Source: Microdochium bolleyi (Eukaryota > Ascomycota > Sordariomycetes > Xylariales > Microdochiaceae). Taken from it: DNA of 64,000 nucleotides. Of the stretch, positions 1-10,775 are shown piece by piece (within the stretch, counting starts at the first letter, position 1; every line of letters starts with the position of its first letter). Below the pieces are notes generated by a model, which saw only the letters and a program-made list of their open reading frames with translations, searched no databases and had not been told where the DNA came from. The position numbers were made by a program, and so were the translations under genes. The DNA lies in NCBI GenBank assembly GCA_001566295.1, contig KQ964252.1, positions 1,054,001-1,118,000 of the forward strand, written 5' to 3'.

Positions 1-2982
1 GACAACAGGGACCAGTACTGCGTTGTCGATCCCCTATATAACCACAGAGACCCGGAGCGACTCCGCGAGAGACTTCACGTTGGCCTGCGCGAGCTCCTCG
101 GAGCGCTGAGGAATGAGGTGGACAATGTCTGCCGAACAGAGGACTGCGTGGTGGAGCGCGTCGTCCTGTCGGTGCCTGCGCAATGGGTCGGCACCGCCTG
201 CGAGGACATCTACAGAGCGATTGTAGCGGAAGTGTTTGTGATCTCCGAGGAGGCACGCATCGAGATCTTGTCGGAGATCGAGGCCGTAGCACACTATGCT
301 TTCAGAGAGAACGTCGGCAAGTCTCTGAGAGGGGGGGAGGGCTGTCATGCGCAGCGCATTCTGTATATCGATAGCGGAGGGCACAGCATGGTGAGTCTCG
401 ACATTTCCCTCCAGTGCCGCGACGCGATCCTCCATAGAGATGCTGGGCTGACTATTGTCCCTGAGACAGAACCTGTGCGAATACTATGCGGTGTATAACC
501 CCGATGGCAAAGGAATGCCATGCATATATCGCACGAGCCAGCCCCAAGGTAAGGTGGCCCGAGGCGCTCTTGGAGCTGCCGGACGAGTCCTCCACACCGT
601 GAAGCATCGCTAAAGTAATAGCAGGTTTTGGCGGCGGCAGCGAGCATTGGGAGTTCAGGATGCTAGAAGACTGCAACCGCGAAGCCAAGAAGCACCCCAA
701 GCGCGGCGGCAGAGACCTGCCGCCAGCGGCGCGCAACCAAATGGCCGTCCTTGTCAACACGCTCAAGCGCGGCACGATCGGTCCTGGCTCTCGAAAAGGG
801 ATTCAGGCCCTCTACATGGACAACGAGTCGCCGTGTGTGCTCAATCTGTCACCAGAGGACATCCATCTGTCGTTCGGTGCATCCTTTGACGGCATTCTAC
901 ATGCTGCTGGAGCCGCCATGGAGAGCCTAGCACAGGTGAGCAGGAACAGCCTCGTGGTCGTGTCTGGAGGCAGTTCTCTCAACCCGCATGTGAGAGAGCG
1001 ACTGTGCACCATGTTCACAGCGTCAGGGCTGCTCAAGGAGCCGATCTTTGTGGAGAAGCATGATCGCCCGGAGCTCGGGTAAGTGTGGATGAAGGAGTCC
1101 TTCAGATCCTTGCCCCTTGGTCACAGCATGCATAACAAAAACTACAAACTGACGAGGCAATCGACATGGGCAGTCTAAAAGTAGTCAAGGGTGCTGCATA
1201 TGCCTCGGGTCGGCGACCCACCGCACGCGATTTTTTTGAGAATAACGCTGCATTCGGGCTCCAGAGACTGGGCAAAGTCACGAAAGCGCGTGACCGTGAG
1301 GGGCTCGGCAATGGGGGAGAAGTGCTATTGACGAACGTGAGTGCAACACCGACTCACCGGCTTGCGTCCAGACTGAATTGTAACACAGCCGGGGCCAAGA
1401 CCAGCCTGGTACTAACGACTGTTACTACATGGTAGGACAAAAGAAGGGCAATCTTGCTGTTCAAGGCTCCAGGCTCGGGACCCTCGGCAGAACCGGGCAC
1501 ATCGCAGTTCAACATCATCTGTGACCCTTTCTACGCCTCACCGCATCGGACACAGCTCTCGGCCTTGAGCCCAGACTTCTGCTATGATATACTGAAGTTA
1601 GGGGAGCTCCAGAAAGGCACTTATGTCTTGGATATCGCCCTTGAGGATTCCCACGACAACTCAGAAGACATCACTGAAGAGTGTCTGACTTCCCAAACTG
1701 GCCAGCGTGGCCAAGGGAGCGGGAGCCAAGCTACACTCTACCCGAGCCCCAACGCAAATCCTCTCTACATGAAGATCAAAATCATGCAGTCATACAAAAC
1801 AAATACTGGGGTCACAAAAGAAAGGACTCTGCTTTCAGTCGTAGAGAAACTTTACATCGGCGCAGGCAGCAATTGTGTCTTCCTTCCCATGGAGGACGCA
1901 GACGGCGAGCCAGCAAAGGAGAGGCTGAAGGTAGCACTAGCTGAGAGGCCAGCAGATAAAATAAAGCACGGGAGGAAGCCCAGAACCCAGCGAGGGAAAA
2001 AAACAAGGAAATCACAAGAGGATGGCCTCCTGCACTCCACAACGCGGTCGGCTCCATCTCGTCCTCAGCAAAGCAGCAAGCTTCCCGAAAGCGCCAAAAC
2101 TAGCCTACAGGCGTCCCATTTGCCAACACCGCAGGCACAAACGGAGATCATCGACCTATCGGAAGACAATGAAGTGGCCGAGACCGTAGCAGAAGACCCA
2201 AGCTTCAACAAGGAGGCAGAGGGTCCAAGCTGCGCAGACTCTATGCCGAAAGGAGGACAAGAGCCCAGAGAGGACCTTTGCCCTGGTCTATTTGGGGAAG
2301 ACTTCGATACAAACCTTGGCTTTCAGCGCATGGACTGGGAGACGGACGACTTTGCTTGCTACTGGACTCCAATTGCAGACGACAAGGACAGCAGTCAGAA
2401 TAAACCAGGTGACCAAGCCAGCCATGACTGCAACAACGAGCAGGCCCAGAGTCACAACACCGAGAGCCACAACACCAGAAACCACAACACGACACACTCC
2501 GTCCCCGAAGATCCAGACACAGCAAGAGAGTTCATCCACGTATCATCCAGGTTCTACCGGCAGCCAGCGGAAGCAGCTCGAGCCCCGACCCCGACACGGG
2601 TCCCCGAACCTGACATGGGCTCGGGCTCTCCGCTCTTGCCCCTACAATATGACGATCGCCAGTTCACGCGAGACACATTCGCCGTGTCGCCGGAAGTCAT
2701 GGCACCAGACTCGGCCACGACGTCAGCAGCTGGCCTCCGGCAGCCTGAGCCCCGCGAAGCAGTAGTAGCGACGACTCTATCTGGCCTCACGGCCGCACAA
2801 TTCGCTCCGCACAGGCGCAAGCCGAAAGAGGGCCACGCGTTCCGCACAAAGCCGCAGACATCACGTTCACATCCAGCACCACGTCCACCGCCAACACCGT
2901 CGACGGGGAATACCGCGATACCCGCGAAGAGTCATCACTTTGCGCCTGCTTCTTTTGGTTATTCTGGCGCCTTTGGTGGTGG

Positions 2983-3013
<31 letters not shown>

Positions 3014-3181
3014 GGCAATGCCCGACCGGTGCTCAGCACGTGTCCCCCGCAGTCTACCAATGCTCGGGTAGTCGGCACGGGACAAGCACAGCAACAGCAA
3101 GTGAGATCTCCGATCCGGCGGAAGCGGCTGATGATGGGGACTAGCAATCCTCTACGACCGATAAGACATGAGAAAAGGTGA
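1..3181 (+). CDS. Hsp70-like ATPase with long disordered tail (5' partial)
   Basis: The reading frame is open from the first base, so the start and the N-terminal ATPase lobe lie outside the window. I infer five exons here: <1-390, 470-548, 625-1078 (or from 622), 1174-1336 and 1436-3181, giving 943 residues. Donors are GTGAGT, GTAAGG, GTAAGT and GTGAGT, and the phases agree throughout. Family signals are SVPAQW, a phosphate-loop-like YIDSGGHSM, AGFGGGSEHW and VVVSGGSSLNPHVRERL, followed by VVKGAAYA, as in fungal cytosolic Hsp70-like (HSPA12-type) proteins that lack the usual substrate-binding lid. After the Hsp70-like part come about 400 hydrophilic residues. These contain a lysine/arginine-rich patch, an acidic-flanked IIDLSED, an HNT repeat, an Asp run near 2976-3020 and a basic RRKR near the end. 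Function is unknown. ATP binding is inferred from family. The tail could in principle contain unnoticed introns. Confidence 0.8.
2976..3020 (+). repeat. GAT/GGT trinucleotide microsatellite in coding DNA
   Basis: A short run of GGT/GAT codons near the 3' end of the Hsp70-like gene encodes a Gly-Gly-Gly plus poly-Asp stretch. It is in frame and is likely polymorphic in length. Confidence 0.8.
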
Positions 3182-4387
3182 GCCGGCTCACCAGGAGATT
3201 TACGAAGTGGCACGAAATCAGTGACTCGGGGTTAAGTGGAAACAAATAGATTTGTACAGCCTAAGAATAGTTCTTTCTTTCTCTTTTCTCTCCTTTTTAT
3301 TGTCAAGGTTCAGCGAAGAAAGCACGGTATAGATATTGTGTACGAAGGTTAAGAGGAGAAGAAACGGGTATGTAATAACCAGTATTGCACGAGTGGGGCG
3401 AGCCCGGCAGCGATGAAGAGAGCATGTACTTTCCGTGTAAACTAGCGACGACTTGCGTTATGGGCAGCCTGCGGTCCAAGCATTCGTAAGACTTATCATT
3501 GGACACAAGGCAGGGTCGGTAGCTGGCATTACGTTGTTGCGGCCGTTGCGGACGTTACTGCTGGCAGCAAGTTGACGGGCTGACTAACCACGGGACATGT
3601 ACCCTATTGTAGCCAGCCAATCATGGTCGGCTCAGCCCCAGAAAGTGGCTGGATTCGGCTGCATGTTCATTGGCCGGTCTCCTGGCCTTCGGAGGGACTG
3701 CAATTGCACACAGGACGACAGGGCGGGCGAGATAGTTCCGAAGGCCATGCGAGACCCCTTTTTGTCCCGTCTGTACCCTGACTGTACCTGAGATGTGTTG
3801 GTCCAGCCTGTAGGGCTACCTTAGTACGCTACGCTTGTTATTGATGTCAAAGCGCCACGCTAGCGCTGTCAGGCACACGCTGATCCCTAAGATAGTAGGG
3901 TACCCTAGGGTAGAGTCAAGGGTGTGGACTTACGTCATCCGCGGCTCCCACATTGTTCTGGAAGCGCCCCGGCGAACCGGAGCCCAGGGAGCGTGTGCGC
4001 AGTAACTCGGCCGTGAGACAGACAGGGCAAGCAATGAAACGCAAAGCATCAACCAGGCGAGGAAACAGAGCTTGCCCCGATCAAGAATAGAATTGACCCC
4101 TCCTCTGCACGCCCATGCCACCGATCAACAGGAGGCAAACAGCGACGCCGTCAGCATTGGCAGGTTACGTGGCCGGCGTGCCGTCTTTGCCGGGCCAGGA
4201 CCGGGGGTCCCGTGCCGGCCCTGCTCCGCCATGAGATGGCCGCAGGCACAACATCCATCTTGAGCGGGCACCGCTGGCAGAGTCAATTCCGCCATGCATC
4301 TTTTCGTCTTCTGCTGTTCGTAGTAGTCGTTGGAGTCTTTGATCGAGGCAAGCCAGTCCCGAGGAATATCGCTGGGTCTTTCTCGCC
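3182..4387. other. Intergenic, no gene seen
   Basis: This is the 3' flank of the Hsp70-like gene and the 5' flank of the TMEM16 gene. Only short unsupported frames occur. Overlapping palindromes built from TAGGG/CCCTA lie at 3897-3912. I see no recognisable RNA gene. Confidence 0.6.
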
Positions 4388-6958
4388 ATGGCCTCCTCCT
4401 CCACCACCAAGGAGCCCCCAAGCATCACCCAGGGCCCGCACAACGACACCTATGTCGTCCACTACGACTTCAGCGACGCCGAGCTGGGTGAGGCCCTGAC
4501 CGAGTTCCAGGATCTCTGCACAGAGCTCACCCGCGTCGGCCTCACCTTCGAGGTCCGCTCCGGCGAGGACCAGTCCCTCCTCATCTTCGTCCGCGTCCCC
4601 GAGCTGCTCCTCCGCCGCACCGTCTACAAGTCCCGCCTCAAGGACTGGCTCTACGGCACCGTCAACGACCCCCCGCCTCTCGACCAGCGGCACCACGGCA
4701 TCGACGCCGCCTTTGAGGCCGAGGACCTGCTCTCGGTCTACCATCTCGTCAACTGGCCCGAGTCCAATGGCGGCGCCGGCATCACCCCAGAGCACGGGAA
4801 ATGGGAGCGCGTCAAGAGCATCTTCCCCCTCCACAACTCCCCCGCCAACAAGGCCCTGCTCTCGCGCCTCAGCAAGCGCCTCTTCCTCTCCTTCAGCGAC
4901 CTCGACCAGATCCGCGATCTCTTCGGCGCCAAGACGGCCTTCTACTTCGCCTACATGCAGACGTACTTCCTCTTCCTCTTCTTCCCCGCAGTCACAGGCA
5001 TCTACACCTGGATGTTCCTGCCCAACTACTCGTTCACGTACGCCATCGCCACCCTCTTCGGCTGCACCGTCTTCCTCGAGTACTGGAAGATCCAGCAGGC
5101 CGAGCTCAGCGTGCGCTGGATGGTCCGCGGCATCGGCCACGTCAAGATCAACCGGTCCAACTTCAAGTACGACCGCGTCACCGTCGACAAGGAGACGGGC
5201 CGGGAGTTGCACCATTACCCAAAATGGAAGCTCGTCCTGAGGCAGGCGCTCCAGGTGCCCTTTTTCCTCGGGTCGCTGGCCACCCTGGGCGCCATCATCA
5301 GCATGGTCTTTGCGCTCGAGGTCATGGTTTCCGAGGTGTACGAGGGGGCGTACAAGAGTTACCTGGTATGTGCACATCATTAGGTCCAGGATCCAGCAAC
5401 CACCCAACTTTGTTTTGGAAAACACTTACTGACATTGCCGCTTTTCGTTTCTTGTTTCCAGGAATACCTTCCCACGGTGGTGCTCGCCATCGGGATGCCC
5501 TACATCAGCTCCTTCCTCGAGGACATGGCCGTGAAGCTGGCCGAGTTTGAGAACCACCGGACGCAGGACAACTACGAGATGTCGGCGGGCCAGAAGATGT
5601 TCCTGCTGAGCTTCATCTCCAACTACATGCCCATTTTCATCACGGCCTTCATCTACGTGCCCCTGGGCGACGTCATCGTGCCGCAGCTGCAGCTCTTTGT
5701 GCGCAGCTGGCGCAGCCTCGGCGAGGGCGACCTCAAGCCCGGGGATGTCTTCCACCGCGACCCGGACCGCCTGCGCAACGAGGTCGTCGCGCTCACCGTC
5801 ACGGGCCAGGTCTCGGACATGTTCGAGGAGATGATCATGCCGTACCTCAAGCACCGCCTGCGCGCGTGGTGGCGCGACTACAAGGCCCGGCGCGCCGAGC
5901 AGGCCTACGGCGGGAACGGCGGCGCGGGAGGAGGCGGCGGCGGCGGCGGCATCAGCAGGACGAACACGCTCGACCACAAGAAGAATCTCCTCCTCTCCGA
6001 CGATGACGACGACAAGAGCCACAAGCACCACAGCACCAACAGCAAGAACGACGACACCACCGACGCCGACGACTTCAAGCCCAGCAAGATCGTGCGCTCG
6101 GGGACGCTGATGCTGTCCGGGGACACGCCCGACGAGAAGAAGTTCCTGGAGAAGGTGCGCCACCAGGCCAGCCTCGAGGCGTACAACGTGCAGGACGATC
6201 TGTCCGAGATGGTGATCCAGTTCGGGTACCTGGCGCTCTTCTCGCCCGCGTGGCCGCTCGTGTCGATCGGGTTCCTCATCAACAACTGGATCGAGCTGCG
6301 CTCCGACTTCCTCAAGATCTGCGTCGAGCAGCAGCGCCCTCACCCGACGCGCGCCGACGGCATCGGGTCCTGGACCGACTCGCTCGACGCGCTCGCGCTG
6401 CTGGGCAGCATCTGCACGGGCGCCATCGTGCACCTGTTCGGCAGCACGGGCGGGGCCACGCAGATCGCCGTCGAGCTGGGCACCGCCGCTGCCGGCGAGT
6501 CGGAGCACTGGCTCGTCAACCTGCTGCGGTACCTGCCTTTCTCCGGGACGCTGCTGTCCGCGGTGGGCGACGTGTCGTCGTGGTGGTCCCTGCCCGTCAC
6601 CATCTTCATCAGCGAGCACGTGTTCCTCGTGCTGCGCGGCGCCGTGCGGTTCCTGCTCGGGAGGATGATCGGGTCCGACGTCGTGCGGCGCGAGCGCGCC
6701 GAGCAGTACGCCCGGCGCCAGCGGCAGTGGGAGGACATGGTCGCCAAGGCCGACGCCGAGGCGGGCGCGCCGCGCACGGCCCTCGACCACGACGACCCGG
6801 AGAGCACGGCGGCGACCTCGGGCGGCAACGACGAGAAGAGCGCCGCCGAAGCGCGCGAGGCCGAGCGCCACCGCAACAACAGCCGCGACGAGGGCGTCAT
6901 GCTCATCCAGGAGATGAAGAAGTTCAGCATGCACGCGAGCGGCATGAAGCTGGACTGA
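4388..6958 (+). CDS. TMEM16/anoctamin family scramblase or channel (Ist2-like)
   Basis: There are two exons, 4388-5365 and 5462-6958, with a 96-nt intron (GTATGT donor, CCAG acceptor); the product is 824 aa. The start is the ATG in a good context (CTCGCCATGGCC). An N-terminal cytosolic ferredoxin-like region precedes about ten membrane segments, for example around YFLFLFFPAVTGIYTWMF and FISNYMPIFITAFIYVP. The acidic and polar residues that bind calcium in fungal TMEM16 proteins appear to be present: Asn in SNYMPIF, Asp and Glu of DLSE near residues 571-574, and Glu/Asp of IELRSD near 604-608. Calcium-activated lipid scrambling is known for Aspergillus and Nectria relatives; activity here is inferred. 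The protein is about 90 residues longer than those homologues, mostly because of a Gly/Asp/His-rich cytosolic insertion at 5890-6130. The C-terminus is Ala/Glu-rich and charged. Confidence 0.93.
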
Positions 6959-7505
6959 TCTGTGCGTCTGAACACCGTATCGGAGGCTACCCGATTATTC
7001 TCTTTGTCCCCCTTGGAAAATAGCATGTGTGTAATATTGGGGTAGATGCGCGCCTGGTGCGCATAATGGCAGATTTCTCTTCACAATGGCGGTGTATATC
7101 GTTGATGCTGACCACCCCTGAGATGGTATTTCGCTATGTTACAACGCCGCAATGGTGGCTTCGTTCTTGAGCCCGTCCCTCATGCTTGTGATGTTGTACA
7201 GGCGCTAGTTCTAATGCAAGACAACAACGGGGAATGAAGTGAGTCGCAAGAAATGACATGTGTAAGGAAATTGAAATGATCGTAGTGGTTCGAGATGTTT
7301 GTTGATGGTCGGACAGCTTCAGGGAAATGCTGCAGCTGTGGGCGTTATTCTGAACCTATGCCATATTCGCAGGGACGATATGCCGTGTGAGGTGCCAAGA
7401 TGGTATCGAGCCTGCGTCGTGATTACAGAACGACCATCCTTGGTGAATCCCTTCGTGATTCCATGCCTCGTGTAGTATGCCGGACGTCGTCATTGAGTTC
7501 CGGTC
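6959..7505. other. Intergenic between convergent genes
   Basis: This is the shared 3' flank of the TMEM16 gene (+) and the mitochondrial ATPase gene (-). I see no coding or RNA feature. Confidence 0.6.
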
Positions 7506-9332
7506 TTAGTCTTCGTCCTTGCCGTCCCCGTCTTCCTCCTCCTTCTGCCTCAAGGTGACCTCGATCCCTTCGAGGGTTTTCGTGAGCTCGTACTTGCCAC
7601 CCAGAACCAGGTCCTTCGCCACCAGCTCTCTCGTACGGCCCAAGCTCTCGATGGCAGCAATGCGGTCCATCGTCTCCTCGAGGAACTGGCGGAATCCAGG
7701 TTGGGAGCAGATCTCGCGGAATGCTCGATGCATTGGCACCGATGAGGCCCGCACCTGGGCGTCAGAGGTGATGGTGAACAGGTTCAGACGGTCGAGCTCG
7801 CGGACAAAATCAGACCGTGTCATGACTTGCTGGGCCTCATGCATCTGGAATGAAGGTAGCATATGCCCATGCTCAGGGCAGTACGTCTTGTCCATCTCTT
7901 CCTCCTTGTCGACAAGAGCCTGGGCGAGGGCCATGGATGCGGACTGTCACCGTGGTGTTAGTAAAGTGTTGGGTGCTATGTCGATTAAGGCGCAGTCTCA
8001 GGCGCTTCAGGGACAACTTACAGCCCACTTCTGCTGGTCCATCACGTCGTCGTCCATCTCTTCTCCAAGGATCCAGCACTGGTTCAGCAACCATGTCTTC
8101 TCGACGTCCTTGATCTTGTCGCACGTTGCAAGCATGTCCGTGGATCGTGCCACGCGGTTCAGGAAGGACAGCCGCCCGCCCACGCGGTCGTAGACCTCTT
8201 CGAGCATACCCGGATCTGGGACTTGCTTGAAGTAGCGCTCACGGTAACTTCGAAGCGCCGCGATGGCCTTGGACTTGGGCAGGTCTGTGATGGGGAGCAC
8301 CTCCATCCGTGTGGCGAGCAGCTTGAAGCGCTCGTAAACCCAGTAGTCGTCGCTGTTGAAGATCATGGTCACGATATCGGCGGCAGCCCACTGCTCGGCA
8401 CGCTGCTGCAGTAGTTCGAGAAGATCTTTGCCATCATCATCGTCGCGCAGCAAGTGAACCTGGTTCACGACAAGGACGATAGGCCTGCCTTTCTCCACCC
8501 GGCGCTTGAGGGCGACTTTTTCGAGCTTGTTGAGCGCACGCTCGATGTCCAGGAGGGCTGTAGACTCCCGCGGGCCTCTTTCGCTGAAATAACCACCAAT
8601 GTAATCCTCATGGAACTCGTAGTCGAGTGCCTTGCCCAGGCGGAGACGGAAGATCTCGAGATCTGCGTGGGCCTCGAACATGGAGCACCCGTCACCTTCA
8701 ATCTTGCCCATGGCGTCAAGCAGCATGCTGCTCTTGCCACTCCCCTTTTCGCCCATCATCAGTACATAGTGGCCCTTGGCCTTGCCGGCAACTATGTCGT
8801 TGATGTGCGCTTGCTCCTCACGCGCCACCCAGTGCTCTTGATCTGGCGGGGGCGCGATGCCATGGCCGATGGCGGCAAGCTCGAGCACGGGGTCCCCAGG
8901 TTCGAAGGCATTACGTATCTTCTTGAGGACGAGGTGCTTGTAGAACTTGTGGTAAGCGTATCCTGCCCCGGCAAAACCCAAGGCGAGGACGAGGACGGAC
9001 GCCAGTGTCGTGGCCGCCGCCTCGCCCATCTTCTGCGGGAGAGACGGCTCAGGCGGCGGCGCACCGGCACCGGCACCGGACCGGCCAGCACTCGAGCTGG
9101 CATTGTCCCGGGTCGAAAAGTCCGAGGCGGAGGCGTCACGGAGCGGCGCCGAAGTGGACAGGGCGAGACGATGCTGGCGTTGGAGAGGCCGAGCCGGCTG
9201 TGACGGCACGCCGCGGAAGGAGCAGCCAGTCAGCGTGGGCAGGCGCTGTGGAGGGCGGCCCACAGCCTGCGTGAAAGGACGCCTGGCTGCAGCTGAGGCC
9301 AGCAGGCGCAGGCCGGGCCTGCTGACCGGCAT
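7506..9332 (-). CDS. Mitochondrial membrane-anchored P-loop ATPase
   Basis: Two exons, 9332-8022 and 7943-7506, are separated by a 78-nt intron (GTAAGT donor, GACAG acceptor, phase 0), giving 582 aa. The N-terminus is Arg/Ala-rich and resembles a mitochondrial presequence. One hydrophobic segment lies near residues 110-130 (ASVLVLALGFAGAGYAY). A Walker A motif, GEKGSGKS, is at 194-201. The strand that should hold Walker B reads PIVLVVNQVHLL, with Asn-Gln where Asp-Glu is expected. The fold resembles the Orc1-like/archaeal ATPase class of AAA+ proteins. The second exon adds a helical, charged region ending in a Glu/Asp tail. This matches a fungal family of uncharacterised mitochondrial ATPases. 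Inner-membrane location is inferred, and substrate and partners are unknown. Confidence 0.82.
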
Positions 9333-10775
9333 GGCGGATGTCTAGAGTGCTGAGAGGTGGTGGGTGGTGTGTTAGGATGTCATGAAGATGGATGTCGTCG
9401 GGGCCAGCCCAAGGTGAACGAGTGTGGTGAGGAGTTGCTTGCCGAGAGACGGCGGAGGACACGGTGCAGGCACCACGATTGTTTGGTTCGGAGAAGGTGG
9501 GCAGCCAGGTGCCCAGCCTGCCCAGTCGCCAGTCTCGGTGGTGGGTGGACCAGGGAGGCCTCGCTGCTTCGATCGTCCACATTCCCCGAGAGCCCGGGCA
9601 ATCGCTGCAACTGAGCCAATCCTGTCGACGAGATCCGGGAGATTGGATTGCTCAGCCAGGGGCATCTCGTCTCGCTCGTGCCCTAGGGCCCCCTGGGGTG
9701 GAGCCAACTTTACGCTTATCACCTTAAGCTATTCGACCTGCAACATCCCTGGCTGTCTCTCCAGCCCCCTGTTGATCACTACGGAGCCCCCAGTCTTGGT
9801 GGAAGCACCACCTGCAAAACATGGCACGATGACGGCCAACGACATGCTCTGGACAGGCGTAGATGGCAGCTTGGCATTTCACTCGTTGCTACTCGCGTGG
9901 ACAATGCAGGTGATCAGAAAGTCTATCGAGCAAGCGAGCGAGCGAGCAGGACAAACACAAAGCTCTTTGTTGACCTCGGGATGCTCACGACGTCATTGCT
10001 CGGACCCCTGTCTCTTCGTCAGCACTCTATCAACACTACGGGCTGCAGTATCGCCAAGCCAAAATACATGCGCACAATACATCCACGTACTTAGAATACA
10101 AATGTCCTGTGGTATCGAATGCCTCCGCAGCTTCCTCTACCTTTATCGAGCTCGGCACACAGGTATCAACCCAATAAGCACAGCTCCAATCCGGCTCGTT
10201 TCACCCAGCATGTCTCGATTCTCAAGATGCAGACATCGCAGCGTGTCCTGCAAGTTGAGGAGAACATATCCGTTCAGATCGTCTGACTGCAGTACATGAA
10301 TCCCAATTCGTATCGCAGGCTCTGACGGCTTCCAGTCCTCAGATTCCGATCAACTTGGAAGGCTGCGTCGGCTCCTGTCGCAAGCAAACGTCAAACATCG
10401 GCATGCAAAACCCCACGGCGGTTGCTGCTGATATCGCTGGCCTGTAACTCGTCTCTCGCAAGGGGTCAGCAGGTCGAAGCAAATTGCATTGGTGGAAAGA
10501 ACTCCGATGATGAAACTCCGTCTCACTTTTTGCAGGATATGCTCAAACGATTGTCCTATGCACATCTCTTTGTTGCGTTGGCAGCCAACGACATATGCCC
10601 ACTCGCGGGCCAAGCTTCCAACATTCTCTCACTCGATCGGATCTCAAAGCTTCGCCGTGCAGTTCTTTTTTACTCAGTTACGGACACGACTTCACCTCTT
10701 GCGATCAGTGATATCGAGATCGGCAGGCAGTGCATGGATGCTGCACCTCGCACAGCAGGAGTTTAACAGCTCACA
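9333..10775. other. Divergent intergenic region, no gene seen
   Basis: This is the shared upstream region of the divergently transcribed ATPase gene (-) and orphan gene (+). It has small GAGC repeats near 9930-9950 but no recognisable coding or RNA feature. Confidence 0.5.

Noticed and set aside
5426..6934. 502-codon open frame on the minus strand across the TMEM16 gene
   Set aside because: Antisense shadow of the conserved exon; biased composition and no family resemblance.
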